Source: a candidate division WOR-3 bacterium (GTDB taxonomy: Bacteria > Hydrothermota > Tepidihabitantia > Tepidihabitantales > Tepidihabitantaceae). Taken from it: a stretch of DNA of 64,000 nt. The notes beneath the pieces were generated by a model, which was not told the DNA's origin, did no database searches, and worked only from the letters and a program-made list of their open reading frames with translations. The DNA is taken from the NCBI GenBank assembly GCA_013177935.1, contig JABLXZ010000003.1, positions 124,001 to 188,000 of the forward strand. The letters are read 5' to 3'. Positions 50,617 through 58,056 of the stretch are shown one piece after another (positions within the stretch are counted from its first letter, which is position 1; each line of letters starts with the position of its first letter). The position numbers were made by a program, and so were the translations under genes.

Positions 50617-52053
50617 ATGGGATTGAGTGAAGAGGAAAAAAAGGAGCGGTTGCGCCAGTTGCCGGCGGTGGACAGGGTTCTGGGCGATGATAGGTTGTCC
50701 CCGGTTGTGAGCCGTTTGCATCCCCGATTGGCGAAATGGGTGGTCAGGCGGTATCTTGAGGAGGTGCGTGCCAAGATTCTCAACGGGGAAGATTTTGAGT
50801 TTGATGTTGAAGAGTTGCGGATGCGGTTGGCGCAGAACCGTAAACCCAGTCTGGTCCGGGCAATAAACGGGTTAGGTGTGGTTTTACACACCGGGTTGGG
50901 TCGCGCACCTCTTGCCCGGGTGGCACAGCAGGCGTTGATTGAGGTCAGTGAAAATTTTTGTACTCTGGAGATTAACCTTACCGATGGGAGAAGGGGAAGC
51001 CGGTATCGTCATATCGAGCCGCTACTTTGTGAGTTGACCGGAGCAGAAGCGGCGATGGTCGTGAACAACAACTGTGCCGCCACCCTGCTTATTCTCTCCA
51101 CGATTGCAAAGAATAAAGAGGTGATTGTCTCACGGGGGCAGTTGATTGAGATTGGTGGTTCGTTCCGGATTCCGGATGTGATGCGGCAGAGTGGGTGCAA
51201 GATGGTGGAGGTGGGAACTACCAATCGCACCCATCTACGGGATTACGAGGGCGCCATTACACCGGAAACTGGAGCGATTTTACGGGTGCACACCTCTAAC
51301 TACCGTATTGTTGGCTTTACCAAGGAAGTAGGGTTGGAGGAACTGGTGGCGCTGGGGCGGAAGCATCAGATTCCGGTGATAGATGATTTAGGCTCGGGCG
51401 CCTTGATTGACCTTGCGAAGTATGGCTTGCCCAAAGAGCCGGTAGTTGCCGAGTCAATTGCCCAAGGGGCGGATGTTGTTTGTTTCTCCGGTGATAAACT
51501 TATTGGTGCCGGACAGGCAGGGATTATTGTCGGCAAGAAGGTGCTGATTGACCGGATGAAAAAGAACCCGCTGACCCGCGCGTTGCGCTGTGACAAACTG
51601 ACCTATGCGGTTCTCGAAAGAACCTTAGAACTTTTTCTGGATGAAGAACGAGCAATACGAGAACACGCTCTGTTTCAGGTTGTTTTAAAGCCACTTGCGC
51701 AGATGCAGGAGGAGGCGCAAACGCTGTTACGGTTGGTCGGTGAACAGTTAAAGGATAAAGCAGATTTCGCCATTAAACCGACAAAAGCAGAGGTCGGCGG
51801 CGGTTCTCTCGCGACCGAGACGCTGGATTCAATTGCTTTGTCGGTAAAACCGAAGGAAATCTCGGTTGACGAACTGGCAAAAAGGCTCCGGTTTTACTCA
51901 ATACCGGTTTTTGCCCGGGTGGCAAACGATGAACTGCTACTTGACTTCCGCACTATCCGGAGTGACGAGGTTTCAATTGTGGGCGATGCCCTGATCTGGG
52001 CACTGACGAAAGGAGATGTGTTAGATGTTTCCGGTACTTTTAAGGGTGGGTAA
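50617..52053 (+). CDS. selA: SelA, L-seryl-tRNA(Sec) selenium transferase
   Basis: 478 residues, full length. N-terminal helical domain with LPAVDRVLGD; INGLGVVLHTGLGRAPL; PLP lysine in CFSGDKLIGAGQAGIIVG near residue 295; PLTRALRCDKLTYAVLE; C-terminal GGGSLATETLDS. It converts Ser-tRNA(Sec) to Sec-tRNA(Sec), so the organism probably encodes selenoproteins. selB, selC and selD were not found in the window. It overlaps lgt by 29 nt. Confidence 0.95.
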   Translation: MGLSEEEKKERLRQLPAVDRVLGDDRLSPVVSRLHPRLAKWVVRRYLEEVRAKILNGEDFEFDVEELRMRLAQNRKPSLVRAINGLGVVLHTGLGRAPLARVAQQALIEVSENFCTLEINLTDGRRGSRYRHIEPLLCELTGAEAAMVVNNNCAATLLILSTIAKNKEVIVSRGQLIEIGGSFRIPDVMRQSGCKMVEVGTTNRTHLRDYEGAITPETGAILRVHTSNYRIVGFTKEVGLEELVALGRKHQIPVIDDLGSGALIDLAKYGLPKEPVVAESIAQGADVVCFSGDKLIGAGQAGIIVGKKVLIDRMKKNPLTRALRCDKLTYAVLERTLELFLDEERAIREHALFQVVLKPLAQMQEEAQTLLRLVGEQLKDKADFAIKPTKAEVGGGSLATETLDSIALSVKPKEISVDELAKRLRFYSIPVFARVANDELLLDFRTIRSDEVSIVGDALIWALTKGDVLDVSGTFKGG

Positions 52054-52792
52054 CTTTCAACTTTACTCTTATGGTGTTATGCTCTTTATTTCGTTTATCC
52101 TGGGCATTGCCTTTGTCGAAAGCCGGGCAAAGCGGTTTGGCGTTGACCCCAGGAAGATAACCGACCTTGCGTTGTGGGTGCTTCTGGCGGTTGTATTTGG
52201 AGCGCGTTTTTTCTATGTAGCATTCCACTGGGAGGAGTTTCAACACAACCTGATTGATACGATTAAGTTCTGGGGCAACCCGCCTGGGCTTTCTGGTTTG
52301 ATGTTCTACGGTGGGTTTCTCGGCGGATTTGTTGCCGGGTTGCTGTATGTCTGGCTCAACCGCCTGCCGGTGGTGAAACTGCTTGATGCGGTGGCGCCCG
52401 CGGTAGTACTGGGTGAAGGGTTTACAAGGATTGGCTGTTTTCTCAATGGGTGTTGCTTTGGCAAGCCTACAGATTCGTTCCTCGGGGTGATATTTCCTCC
52501 CAACTCAGCAGCGGGTGCCCAGTTTCCCGGGCAACCGATTTATCCCACCCAGCTGTTTTCCTCTTTTGCCGGATTTGTTCTGTTTGGAATCGCCCTGCTG
52601 CTGGAACGCAGAAAACTCAAGCCCGGTGTGTTGTTTGCAATCATTTTAATTCTCTATTCGCTTTTCCGGTTTGGCATTGATTTTGTTCGTTTTTACGAGA
52701 ACGAGGCAAACTTCTGGGGCAATCAGATTGTCGCATTGGGTTTGACATTGATTGGTGTGGTACTCCTCGCCATCTTTCAGCGCCGTAAATGA
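52025..52792 (+). CDS. lgt: Lgt, prolipoprotein diacylglyceryl transferase
   Basis: 255 residues, about seven membrane helices. The start MFPVLLRVGNFQLYSYGVML is typical of Lgt; FYGGFLGGFVAGLLY and the signature GEGFTRIGCFLNGCCFGKP follow, with PTQLFSSFAGFVLFG near the C-terminus. It transfers diacylglycerol to the lipobox cysteine, the first step of lipoprotein maturation, which fits its place in an operon with the LolC/LolD exporter. Overlaps comF by 4 nt. Confidence 0.95.
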   Translation: MFPVLLRVGNFQLYSYGVMLFISFILGIAFVESRAKRFGVDPRKITDLALWVLLAVVFGARFFYVAFHWEEFQHNLIDTIKFWGNPPGLSGLMFYGGFLGGFVAGLLYVWLNRLPVVKLLDAVAPAVVLGEGFTRIGCFLNGCCFGKPTDSFLGVIFPPNSAAGAQFPGQPIYPTQLFSSFAGFVLFGIALLLERRKLKPGVLFAIILILYSLFRFGIDFVRFYENEANFWGNQIVALGLTLIGVVLLAIFQRRK

Positions 52793-53526
52793 GTTTTTTC
52801 AGGGCGGTTTTTGCCCGGGCAAAACGATTATTTCAGCCTTTTGTCGATTTTCTTTTCCCGCCGATTTGCTATGGTTGTGATGAAGAGATTGAACAGGGGT
52901 TGATATGCGACTCCTGCCGGCTTTTGCTTTTTACCAGCGAACTGGATGTTTGCGAGCGATGTGGCAGACCCTGTTTGCCGGATGCGGGCAGATGCGGTTG
53001 TTGTGACCCGCCCCTGGCGTTAAGCCGGATTCGTGCGGTCGGGGTTTATGGAAAGCCTTTTTTAGGTTTAATTCAGGCGTTGAAGTACCAGGAGAAAACG
53101 GCGCTGGTGCCGATTTTAGGCGGGGCGTTGGCACTTTTGGTGGAGCAGGATAGTGGCTTAAAACAGGCGGATAGAATTTGCCCGGTGCCACTGCATCCGG
53201 CAAGGTTGCGGGAAAGGGGTTACAATCAGGCGTTGCTTCTGGCTAAGGAGGTGGCGCGGATAACCCATATTCCATTTGCTGACCTTCTGGTGCGTAAAAA
53301 GAACACACCCAGTCAGACAAAACAAATAAGCAATGAGAGTCGATTTAAAAATGTAAGAGGGGCATTTGGAATGAAGAACGGCGAGCGGTTGGACGGGATG
53401 CGATTAATACTTATTGATGATGTGATGACAACCGGTGCAACCCTTTCGGCTGCGGCTGAAGAGTTGCGCAAGGCGGGTGCGGCAGAGGTTATGGGATTGG
53501 TTGTTGCGGCAGCGGTTGGTTCATAA
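52789..53526 (+). CDS. comF: ComF-family phosphoribosyltransferase-like protein
   Basis: 245 residues. N-terminal zinc-finger cysteines (CYGCDEEIEQGLICDSC, CERCGRPC, CGCC), the middle VPLHPARLRERGYNQA, and the PRPP-loop LILIDDVMTTGATLSAA. The family is linked to DNA uptake (ComFC), although many members have unknown roles. Last gene of the operon. The 3' end overlaps the convergent M23 gene by 38 nt. Confidence 0.92.
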   Translation: MSFFRAVFARAKRLFQPFVDFLFPPICYGCDEEIEQGLICDSCRLLLFTSELDVCERCGRPCLPDAGRCGCCDPPLALSRIRAVGVYGKPFLGLIQALKYQEKTALVPILGGALALLVEQDSGLKQADRICPVPLHPARLRERGYNQALLLAKEVARITHIPFADLLVRKKNTPSQTKQISNESRFKNVRGAFGMKNGERLDGMRLILIDDVMTTGATLSAAAEELRKAGAAEVMGLVVAAAVGS

Positions 53527-54754
53527 TTGCAAGCAGACTGTCGCGATAGGCACGAAAAGCCGGCAGGTAAGCAAGTTTAAGCGCCGCCGCCCGTGGTGGG
53601 TTCAGCCGCAAAGGATTGACCGGACGGCCAAATTTGCGTACCTCATAGTGCAGGTGGGGACCAGTAGAGAGTCCGGTTGAGCCAACATAGCCGATAATCT
53701 GTCCCTGAGTTACCGGGGCACCGGTTTTGACACCTTTGCCAAAGCCACTGAGATGGCCATAACGGGTTTCGTAACCGTCACGGTGGCCAACCCGCACCAG
53801 GCGACCATAACCGCCCGACCAACCAGCAGAGATGACACGACCGTCCGCAACGCAGGAGACCGGTGTACCGATGGGTGCAGCATAGTCAATGCCTTGATGG
53901 AGCGCACGCAAACGGCGGATAGGGTGGTAACGGTTGCCAAAGAAGGAAGAGATACGCGAGAAGCGCAAGGGTGATTTCAGAAAGAGTTTGCGCATCGACA
54001 ACCCGTCCGGATTGTAGTAGTCGGTGTTTCCTTCTGGGTCGGTAAAATGGAAGGCGGTGAATTCACCGACCGCACCTTTGTAACGGGCAGCGATAATTTG
54101 CCCATAGCCCACTATCACCGAGTCAATGTATTTTCGGGGAACCAATATTACAAATGAGTCACCGGGTTGGGTTTCGGAGAAGAAGTCAATTTCCCAATCA
54201 AAGATTTCGGTATAAGCGGCAACGAGACTTGGTTTTTCTCCTAAGTTTATTATCGACTGATACAGTGAACCGGTGATGGTGCCTTTAATGACAGTGGGAA
54301 CTATGTCGATGGGAAGGGAAGTTAAGGTAACAGTAGGTGGTCCGGAGTCGATATCAATTCGGTAGATTGAGTCGTAGTTGCGCCAGTAGAGAATCTGAAC
54401 AAGCGAGTCACGACGATAAAGCAGGATAACGCTGTCACCGGGTCTGATTCGGCGGAAGTTGAAACCGAACTCTTTTAAGGCACCAATAACCTGGTCTACA
54501 ACATGGTTGGGAACTTCGGCACGGTTGAAAACAAAGGGCAGAATTTCTCCGGGCTGAACGGCAAAGCTTTTCGCAATTAGTGGCAGAGGTGGCGATGGGG
54601 TAGAAGAAGTTGCCATTCGCTGCCGCCGCGGTCGCAAGAGCGAAAAGATGATGGTACTAAGGATAATCACGCCTAAAACGATGAGTAAGCGAACGGTACT
54701 GCTTTTGCGGGGTCTAACCTTTGCCGATTCAAGAAGAGGGCGGGGTTTCAGCAT
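53489..54754 (-). CDS. M23-family zinc metallopeptidase with membrane anchor
   Basis: 421 residues. A membrane helix at ~22-42 (TVRLLIVLGVIILSTIIFSL) anchors the protein. The middle part (LPFVFNRAEVPNHVVDQVIG and following) resembles the OapA/LysM-like region of NlpD/MepM-type proteins. The catalytic domain has HQGIDYAAPIGTPV (His and Asp ligands) and PHLHYEVRKFGRPVNPL (HxH), both intact, so it should cut peptidoglycan cross-links or bridges. Short-leader promoter; divergent from apbE with an 85-bp gap. Confidence 0.92.
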   Translation of the reverse strand: MLKPRPLLESAKVRPRKSSTVRLLIVLGVIILSTIIFSLLRPRRQRMATSSTPSPPLPLIAKSFAVQPGEILPFVFNRAEVPNHVVDQVIGALKEFGFNFRRIRPGDSVILLYRRDSLVQILYWRNYDSIYRIDIDSGPPTVTLTSLPIDIVPTVIKGTITGSLYQSIINLGEKPSLVAAYTEIFDWEIDFFSETQPGDSFVILVPRKYIDSVIVGYGQIIAARYKGAVGEFTAFHFTDPEGNTDYYNPDGLSMRKLFLKSPLRFSRISSFFGNRYHPIRRLRALHQGIDYAAPIGTPVSCVADGRVISAGWSGGYGRLVRVGHRDGYETRYGHLSGFGKGVKTGAPVTQGQIIGYVGSTGLSTGPHLHYEVRKFGRPVNPLRLNPPRAAALKLAYLPAFRAYRDSLLAIMNQPLPQQPIP

Positions 54755-54764
54755 AGCAGATATT

Positions 54765-54792
54765 ATGATACCTCAGATTTAGTGGTGTGCAA
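54765..54792 (-). promoter_or_regulatory. M23 peptidase promoter
   Basis: TTGCAC, 16 nt, TATCAT; the -10 ends 10 nt before the ATG, giving a leader of a few nt at most. Confidence 0.5.
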
Positions 54793-54804
54793 TAAATTTG
54801 TGGC

Positions 54805-54833
54805 TTGACCTTGAAGAGTCGCAGGTTTATCAT
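54805..54833 (+). promoter_or_regulatory. apbE operon promoter (leaderless GTG)
   Basis: TTGACC, 17 nt, TATCAT; 6 nt to GTG 54840. An in-frame TTG at 54798 lies upstream of the -35 and is excluded. Confidence 0.75.
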
Positions 54834-54839
54834 TGTGCG

Positions 54840-55820
54840 GTGAAGTGGTTGCTTGTTGCAGCATCAGGTTTAATCTTTTTTAGCGGCTGTTCACAGCCCG
54901 GTTATGTGGTTGACGAGACCGAGATGGGGTTTGGAAGTTATATCCGGATTTGTGCCCGGGGGAAAACAAAGGAGGAGACCGATAAGGCGGTGCATAGGGC
55001 TTTTGCCGAGATGCAACGGCTGGATACTTTATGGTCTATCTTTTTTGATAAGAGTGAGGTGGCACAGCTGAACCGTTTGCGCAAGATGCTGGTTTCAAAA
55101 GAGACCCGCGATTTGATTGTTAAAGGGATAGCAATGGGTGAAGAGACAAACGGCGCCTTTGACATTACGGTTGAACCGCTGATGCGGTTATGGGGATTTT
55201 ATGACGGAAATTACCGGGTGCCGGAAAGTACCGATATAGTTGAGACAAAAAAACATGTTGACTATCGCCAGATCGTAGTTGATGGTGATAGTGTAATACT
55301 TGGTGAAGGTGTTAATCTTGATTTGGGTGGCATTGCGGTTGGTTATGCGGTTGACCGGGCGGTGGCAATTATGGAGTCTCTGGGTTTGATTGAAGGTTTG
55401 GTAGATGCCGGGGGTGATATCAGGGTTTTTGGGGAAAAAGTGTGGCGGATTGGTGTACAGAATCCGCGAGGCGAAGGTGTGGTAAGGGTACTCAAGTTGA
55501 AAAATCAAGCGGTTTCAACTTCAGGCGATTATGAGAATTTCTTCGAAGTTAACAACAAACGCTACTGCCATATAGTCAATCCGAAAACCGGTTATCCAGC
55601 GACGCGCTGGGTTGCGGTTGCGGTTGTGGCACCAAGCGCTCTGGAAGCGGATGTTTACTCGACAACCCTTTTTGCTTGCGGTGATGATGGGGCAAAGATT
55701 TTCCGAAAAAAGCAGGTTTACTTGCCGGGCGAAATGGAATATACAGGGTATGCGGCACTTCTCTTTGAGATGCAGGGTGATTCAGTGGTTGTAAAGAAGG
55801 TGGGGAGGATAAATGAATAA
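54840..55820 (+). CDS. apbE: ApbE, FAD:protein FMN transferase (lipoprotein)
   Basis: 326 residues from GTG 54840, fixed by the promoter and a lipoprotein signal (KWLLVAASGLIFFSGC, Cys ~17). Motifs: MGFGSYIRIC, RLDTLWSIFFDKSEVAQLN, GAFDITVEPLMRLWGF, LDLGGIAVGYAVD, DAGGDIRVFG, SGDYENFF and HIVNPKTGYPA. It attaches FMN to Thr/Ser of exported flavoproteins (Rnf/Nqr-type or FMN-binding domains). It overlaps the next gene by 8 nt and heads a redox-protein cassette. Confidence 0.94.
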   Translation: MKWLLVAASGLIFFSGCSQPGYVVDETEMGFGSYIRICARGKTKEETDKAVHRAFAEMQRLDTLWSIFFDKSEVAQLNRLRKMLVSKETRDLIVKGIAMGEETNGAFDITVEPLMRLWGFYDGNYRVPESTDIVETKKHVDYRQIVVDGDSVILGEGVNLDLGGIAVGYAVDRAVAIMESLGLIEGLVDAGGDIRVFGEKVWRIGVQNPRGEGVVRVLKLKNQAVSTSGDYENFFEVNNKRYCHIVNPKTGYPATRWVAVAVVAPSALEADVYSTTLFACGDDGAKIFRKKQVYLPGEMEYTGYAALLFEMQGDSVVVKKVGRINE

Positions 55821-56799
55821 AGAGGCGAGGTACTATGCAACGGAAGATGGAAGGGTGCGTTGTTTTTTGTGTCCGAATCGGTGTTTGATTGCACCGGGAA
55901 AGTTGGGGCGGTGTCTGGGCAGGAAAAACATCAACGGCAAACTTTTTGCCACAAATTATGGTGAAGTGGTATCGATGGCGGTTGACCCGATTGAAAAGAA
56001 GCCGCTTTACCACTTTTATCCCGGGGTGGAGATTTTTTCGGTCGCAACTTACGGTTGTAATCTACGGTGTCCTTTCTGTCAGAACTGGGAAATTTCCCAG
56101 GAGGTGGCACCCAGTCGTTATGTTGAGCCTGATGAACTATTGAAACTGGTTGTGCAGTCGGGGTGCCGGTTTATCGCCTGGACCTATTCCGAACCGGTAA
56201 TCTGGTTTGAGTATTTACTGGATGCCGGCAGTTTGATGCATAAGGCGGGAATTAAGAATGTACTGGTTACGAATGGGATGATTAACCCCGAGCCGCTAAG
56301 GGAGCTTTTACCAATAGTTGATGCGATGAACATCGATTTGAAATCTATTAGAAAGGAGTTTTATCAGGATTATATCCACGGCGACCTTGAGACCGTTTTA
56401 AATACAATAAAGACGGCACGAACGAGATGTCTTGTGGAATTGACAACACTGTTGATTCCCGGGAAAAACGATTCAGAGGCAGAGATTGCTGAATTGACCG
56501 ATTTTGTTGCCGGTCTGGGCCGGGAAACGGTGTTGCACTTATCCCGTTTTTTCCCCCGATACCGGGTAGATGAACCGCCCACAGCGCTGGATACGCTAAT
56601 TCGAGCCGCAGAGATTGCGGCAAAGAAACTGGACTATGTGTATTTAGGTAATGTTGCGATTGGCGAGAGGTTTCGGGACACATTCTGTCCAGGATGTAAG
56701 GCAAAATTGGTTGACCGTAGTGAGTACCGGGGCAGGGTTGTTGGGGTGAAAGATGGTCACTGTCAGCGTTGTGGCAGGAAGGTTGATATAGTTTTGTGA
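55813..56799 (+). CDS. AmmeMemoRadiSam-system radical SAM enzyme (AmrS-like)
   Basis: 328 residues. N-terminal zinc-like cysteines (CFLCPNRCLI, GRCLGRKN), the radical SAM CxxxCxxC in TYGCNLRCPFCQNW near residue 80, IAWTYSEPVIWFEYLLDA, MNIDLKSIRKEFYQ, and C-terminal cysteine pairs (CPGCKAKLV, CQRCGRK). Related to pyruvate-formate-lyase activators; AmmeMemoRadiSam enzymes have no settled function. The usual Memo and AMMECR1 partners are absent here. Overlaps the NusG-II gene by 4 nt. Confidence 0.88.
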   Translation: MNKEARYYATEDGRVRCFLCPNRCLIAPGKLGRCLGRKNINGKLFATNYGEVVSMAVDPIEKKPLYHFYPGVEIFSVATYGCNLRCPFCQNWEISQEVAPSRYVEPDELLKLVVQSGCRFIAWTYSEPVIWFEYLLDAGSLMHKAGIKNVLVTNGMINPEPLRELLPIVDAMNIDLKSIRKEFYQDYIHGDLETVLNTIKTARTRCLVELTTLLIPGKNDSEAEIAELTDFVAGLGRETVLHLSRFFPRYRVDEPPTALDTLIRAAEIAAKKLDYVYLGNVAIGERFRDTFCPGCKAKLVDRSEYRGRVVGVKDGHCQRCGRKVDIVL

Positions 56800-57158
56800 A
56801 GATATTTAAGGCTGGTGATATTATCTTGATTGCGTTTTTTCTTGTCCTGGGAGCAGGCGGTGCTGTTTTAATCTGGAACAGGGCGGGGTCAGGTGATGTT
56901 TGTGTGATTAAATCGGTTGAAGGGGTTCAGACGATTGCCCTGCCGGCCGATACAGTTGTCACCCTTAATGGACCGGTGGGAAGAACGGTTGTTGAGGTGC
57001 GAGGTAAACAGGTTAGGGTACGGGATTCGGATTGCCGGAATAAAATATGTGTCAGGACCGGCTGGATTCAAAGTTCAGGACAGCTGAGCGTGTGTGCGCC
57101 CAATCGGGTGATGGTTCAGGTTAAAAGTGGTGATGGTGTTGATGGGATTACCAGATAA
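56796..57158 (+). CDS. NusG domain II-containing membrane-anchored protein
   Basis: 120 residues, GTG start overlapping the previous stop by 4 nt. One N-terminal membrane helix (DIILIAFFLVLGAGGAVLIW), then a small beta domain with the typical cysteines DCRNKICVRTGWI and LSVCAPNRVMV. Despite the name, such proteins are exported and co-occur with ApbE, FMN-binding proteins and Gx transporters. Role in extracytosolic flavoprotein systems is inferred from context. Confidence 0.88.
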   Translation: MKIFKAGDIILIAFFLVLGAGGAVLIWNRAGSGDVCVIKSVEGVQTIALPADTVVTLNGPVGRTVVEVRGKQVRVRDSDCRNKICVRTGWIQSSGQLSVCAPNRVMVQVKSGDGVDGITR

Positions 57159-57645
57159 AAGAAGCCGGATAGCGATTTATGGGGCTCTTGCCCTTGGGCT
57201 ATACACCGTGGAGAACTTCCTGCCCACACCTTTGCCGTGGTTGCGGGTCGGAATTGCGAATGTAGCGGTGGTTCTGGCGCTCGATGAGTTAGGGGTCATT
57301 GGTGCGGTTGTTGTCTTTTGCATAAAGTTGATTCTTGGTTCGATTATCACCGGAAGATTCCTTACGCCTTTTTTCTTTTTCGGTGCGGTCGGAGGTGTTA
57401 TTTCGCTGGCAGCGATGATTCTGGTCCGGGTTTTGGGTCGCAGGATGTTCAGTGTTGTGGGAATAAGTGTTGCGGGTGGTGTATTTCACAATATTGGCCA
57501 GCTTCTTGTTGCCCGGTTTGTATTAATTCAGAGTTCGGCGCTGTGGCGGTTTTTCCCGGTGCTCGTTCTGTTCGGTGTGGGCACTGGTATATTTATCGGC
57601 ATTCTTGCCCGATTAGTTCAGTCACGGGTAAAAGAATATGCTTGA
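57127..57645 (+). CDS. Gx transporter family / heptaprenyl diphosphate synthase component I-like membrane protein
   Basis: About 170 residues, five hydrophobic segments. ALALGLYTVENFLPTPLPWL, VGIANVAVVLALDELG and VAGGVFHNIGQLLVARFVL match the ECF-S-like family annotated as Gx transporter or HepS1. It probably imports a small molecule for the neighbouring flavin system, or serves quinone side-chain synthesis. The start is uncertain: GTG 57127, ATG 57133 and ATG 57142 are all in frame; the earliest overlaps the previous gene by 32 nt. Confidence 0.83.
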   Translation: MVMVLMGLPDKRSRIAIYGALALGLYTVENFLPTPLPWLRVGIANVAVVLALDELGVIGAVVVFCIKLILGSIITGRFLTPFFFFGAVGGVISLAAMILVRVLGRRMFSVVGISVAGGVFHNIGQLLVARFVLIQSSALWRFFPVLVLFGVGTGIFIGILARLVQSRVKEYA

Positions 57646-57669
57646 TTAAAAGTATCAGGTTGTTATATT
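57642..57669 (+). promoter_or_regulatory. Promoter of DUF4321 gene
   Basis: TTGATT, 16 nt, TATATT, lying at the 3' end of the Gx gene; short leader with AAAGGAG. Confidence 0.6.
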
Positions 57670-57689
57670 AGCGGTAAAGGAGTTAAACT

Positions 57690-57971
57690 ATGAAAAGTCG
57701 AGGAGTGCGTTCGGGTGGCAGGTCAATTGGGCTTTTAATTCTGGCGGTAATTGTGGCGGGAATTGCCGGCAGCATACTCTCTTATTTTCTTTCCGGACTA
57801 TTTCCGCCTGGTCCGGTACGCGATTTCTTTTTCAAGTCGATGCAGATTGGTGTACCAACTTTTACACTGAATCTTGGGTTTGCGACATTAACATTCGGGA
57901 TTTCATTTGCCTTAACTACTTTTGCTGTCCTTTTGTTGATTCTGGCAATCTATCTCTGGTATCGGTTTTAG
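57690..57971 (+). CDS. DUF4321-family small membrane protein
   Basis: 93 residues: basic N-terminus, membrane helix (IGLLILAVIVAGIAGSIL), a short extracytoplasmic loop, and a second helix (FALTTFAVLLLILAIYLWY). The two-helix layout with LNLGFATLTFGISF before helix 2 fits DUF4321. Function unknown. AAAGGAG lies 7 nt before the ATG, and it has its own promoter. Confidence 0.75.
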   Translation: MKSRGVRSGGRSIGLLILAVIVAGIAGSILSYFLSGLFPPGPVRDFFFKSMQIGVPTFTLNLGFATLTFGISFALTTFAVLLLILAIYLWYRF

Positions 57972-58015
57972 TTATACATTAAATTCGGCTGATAGATTTA
58001 GCAATTTTTAAAAAT

Positions 58016-58037
58016 GGGGGCGGTATTTACCGCCCCC
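58016..58037 (-). terminator. Terminator of the 58-62 kb secreted-protein gene
   Basis: Perfect 10-bp inverted repeat (GGGGGCGGTA / TACCGCCCCC) with a tiny loop between convergent genes. On the minus strand it is followed by CATTTTTAAAAATT, a usable T-tract. On the plus strand there is no T-run after it, so it may stop DUF4321 read-through only weakly. Confidence 0.75.
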
Positions 58038-58056
58038 GTATCAGTTTAACCCGTTT

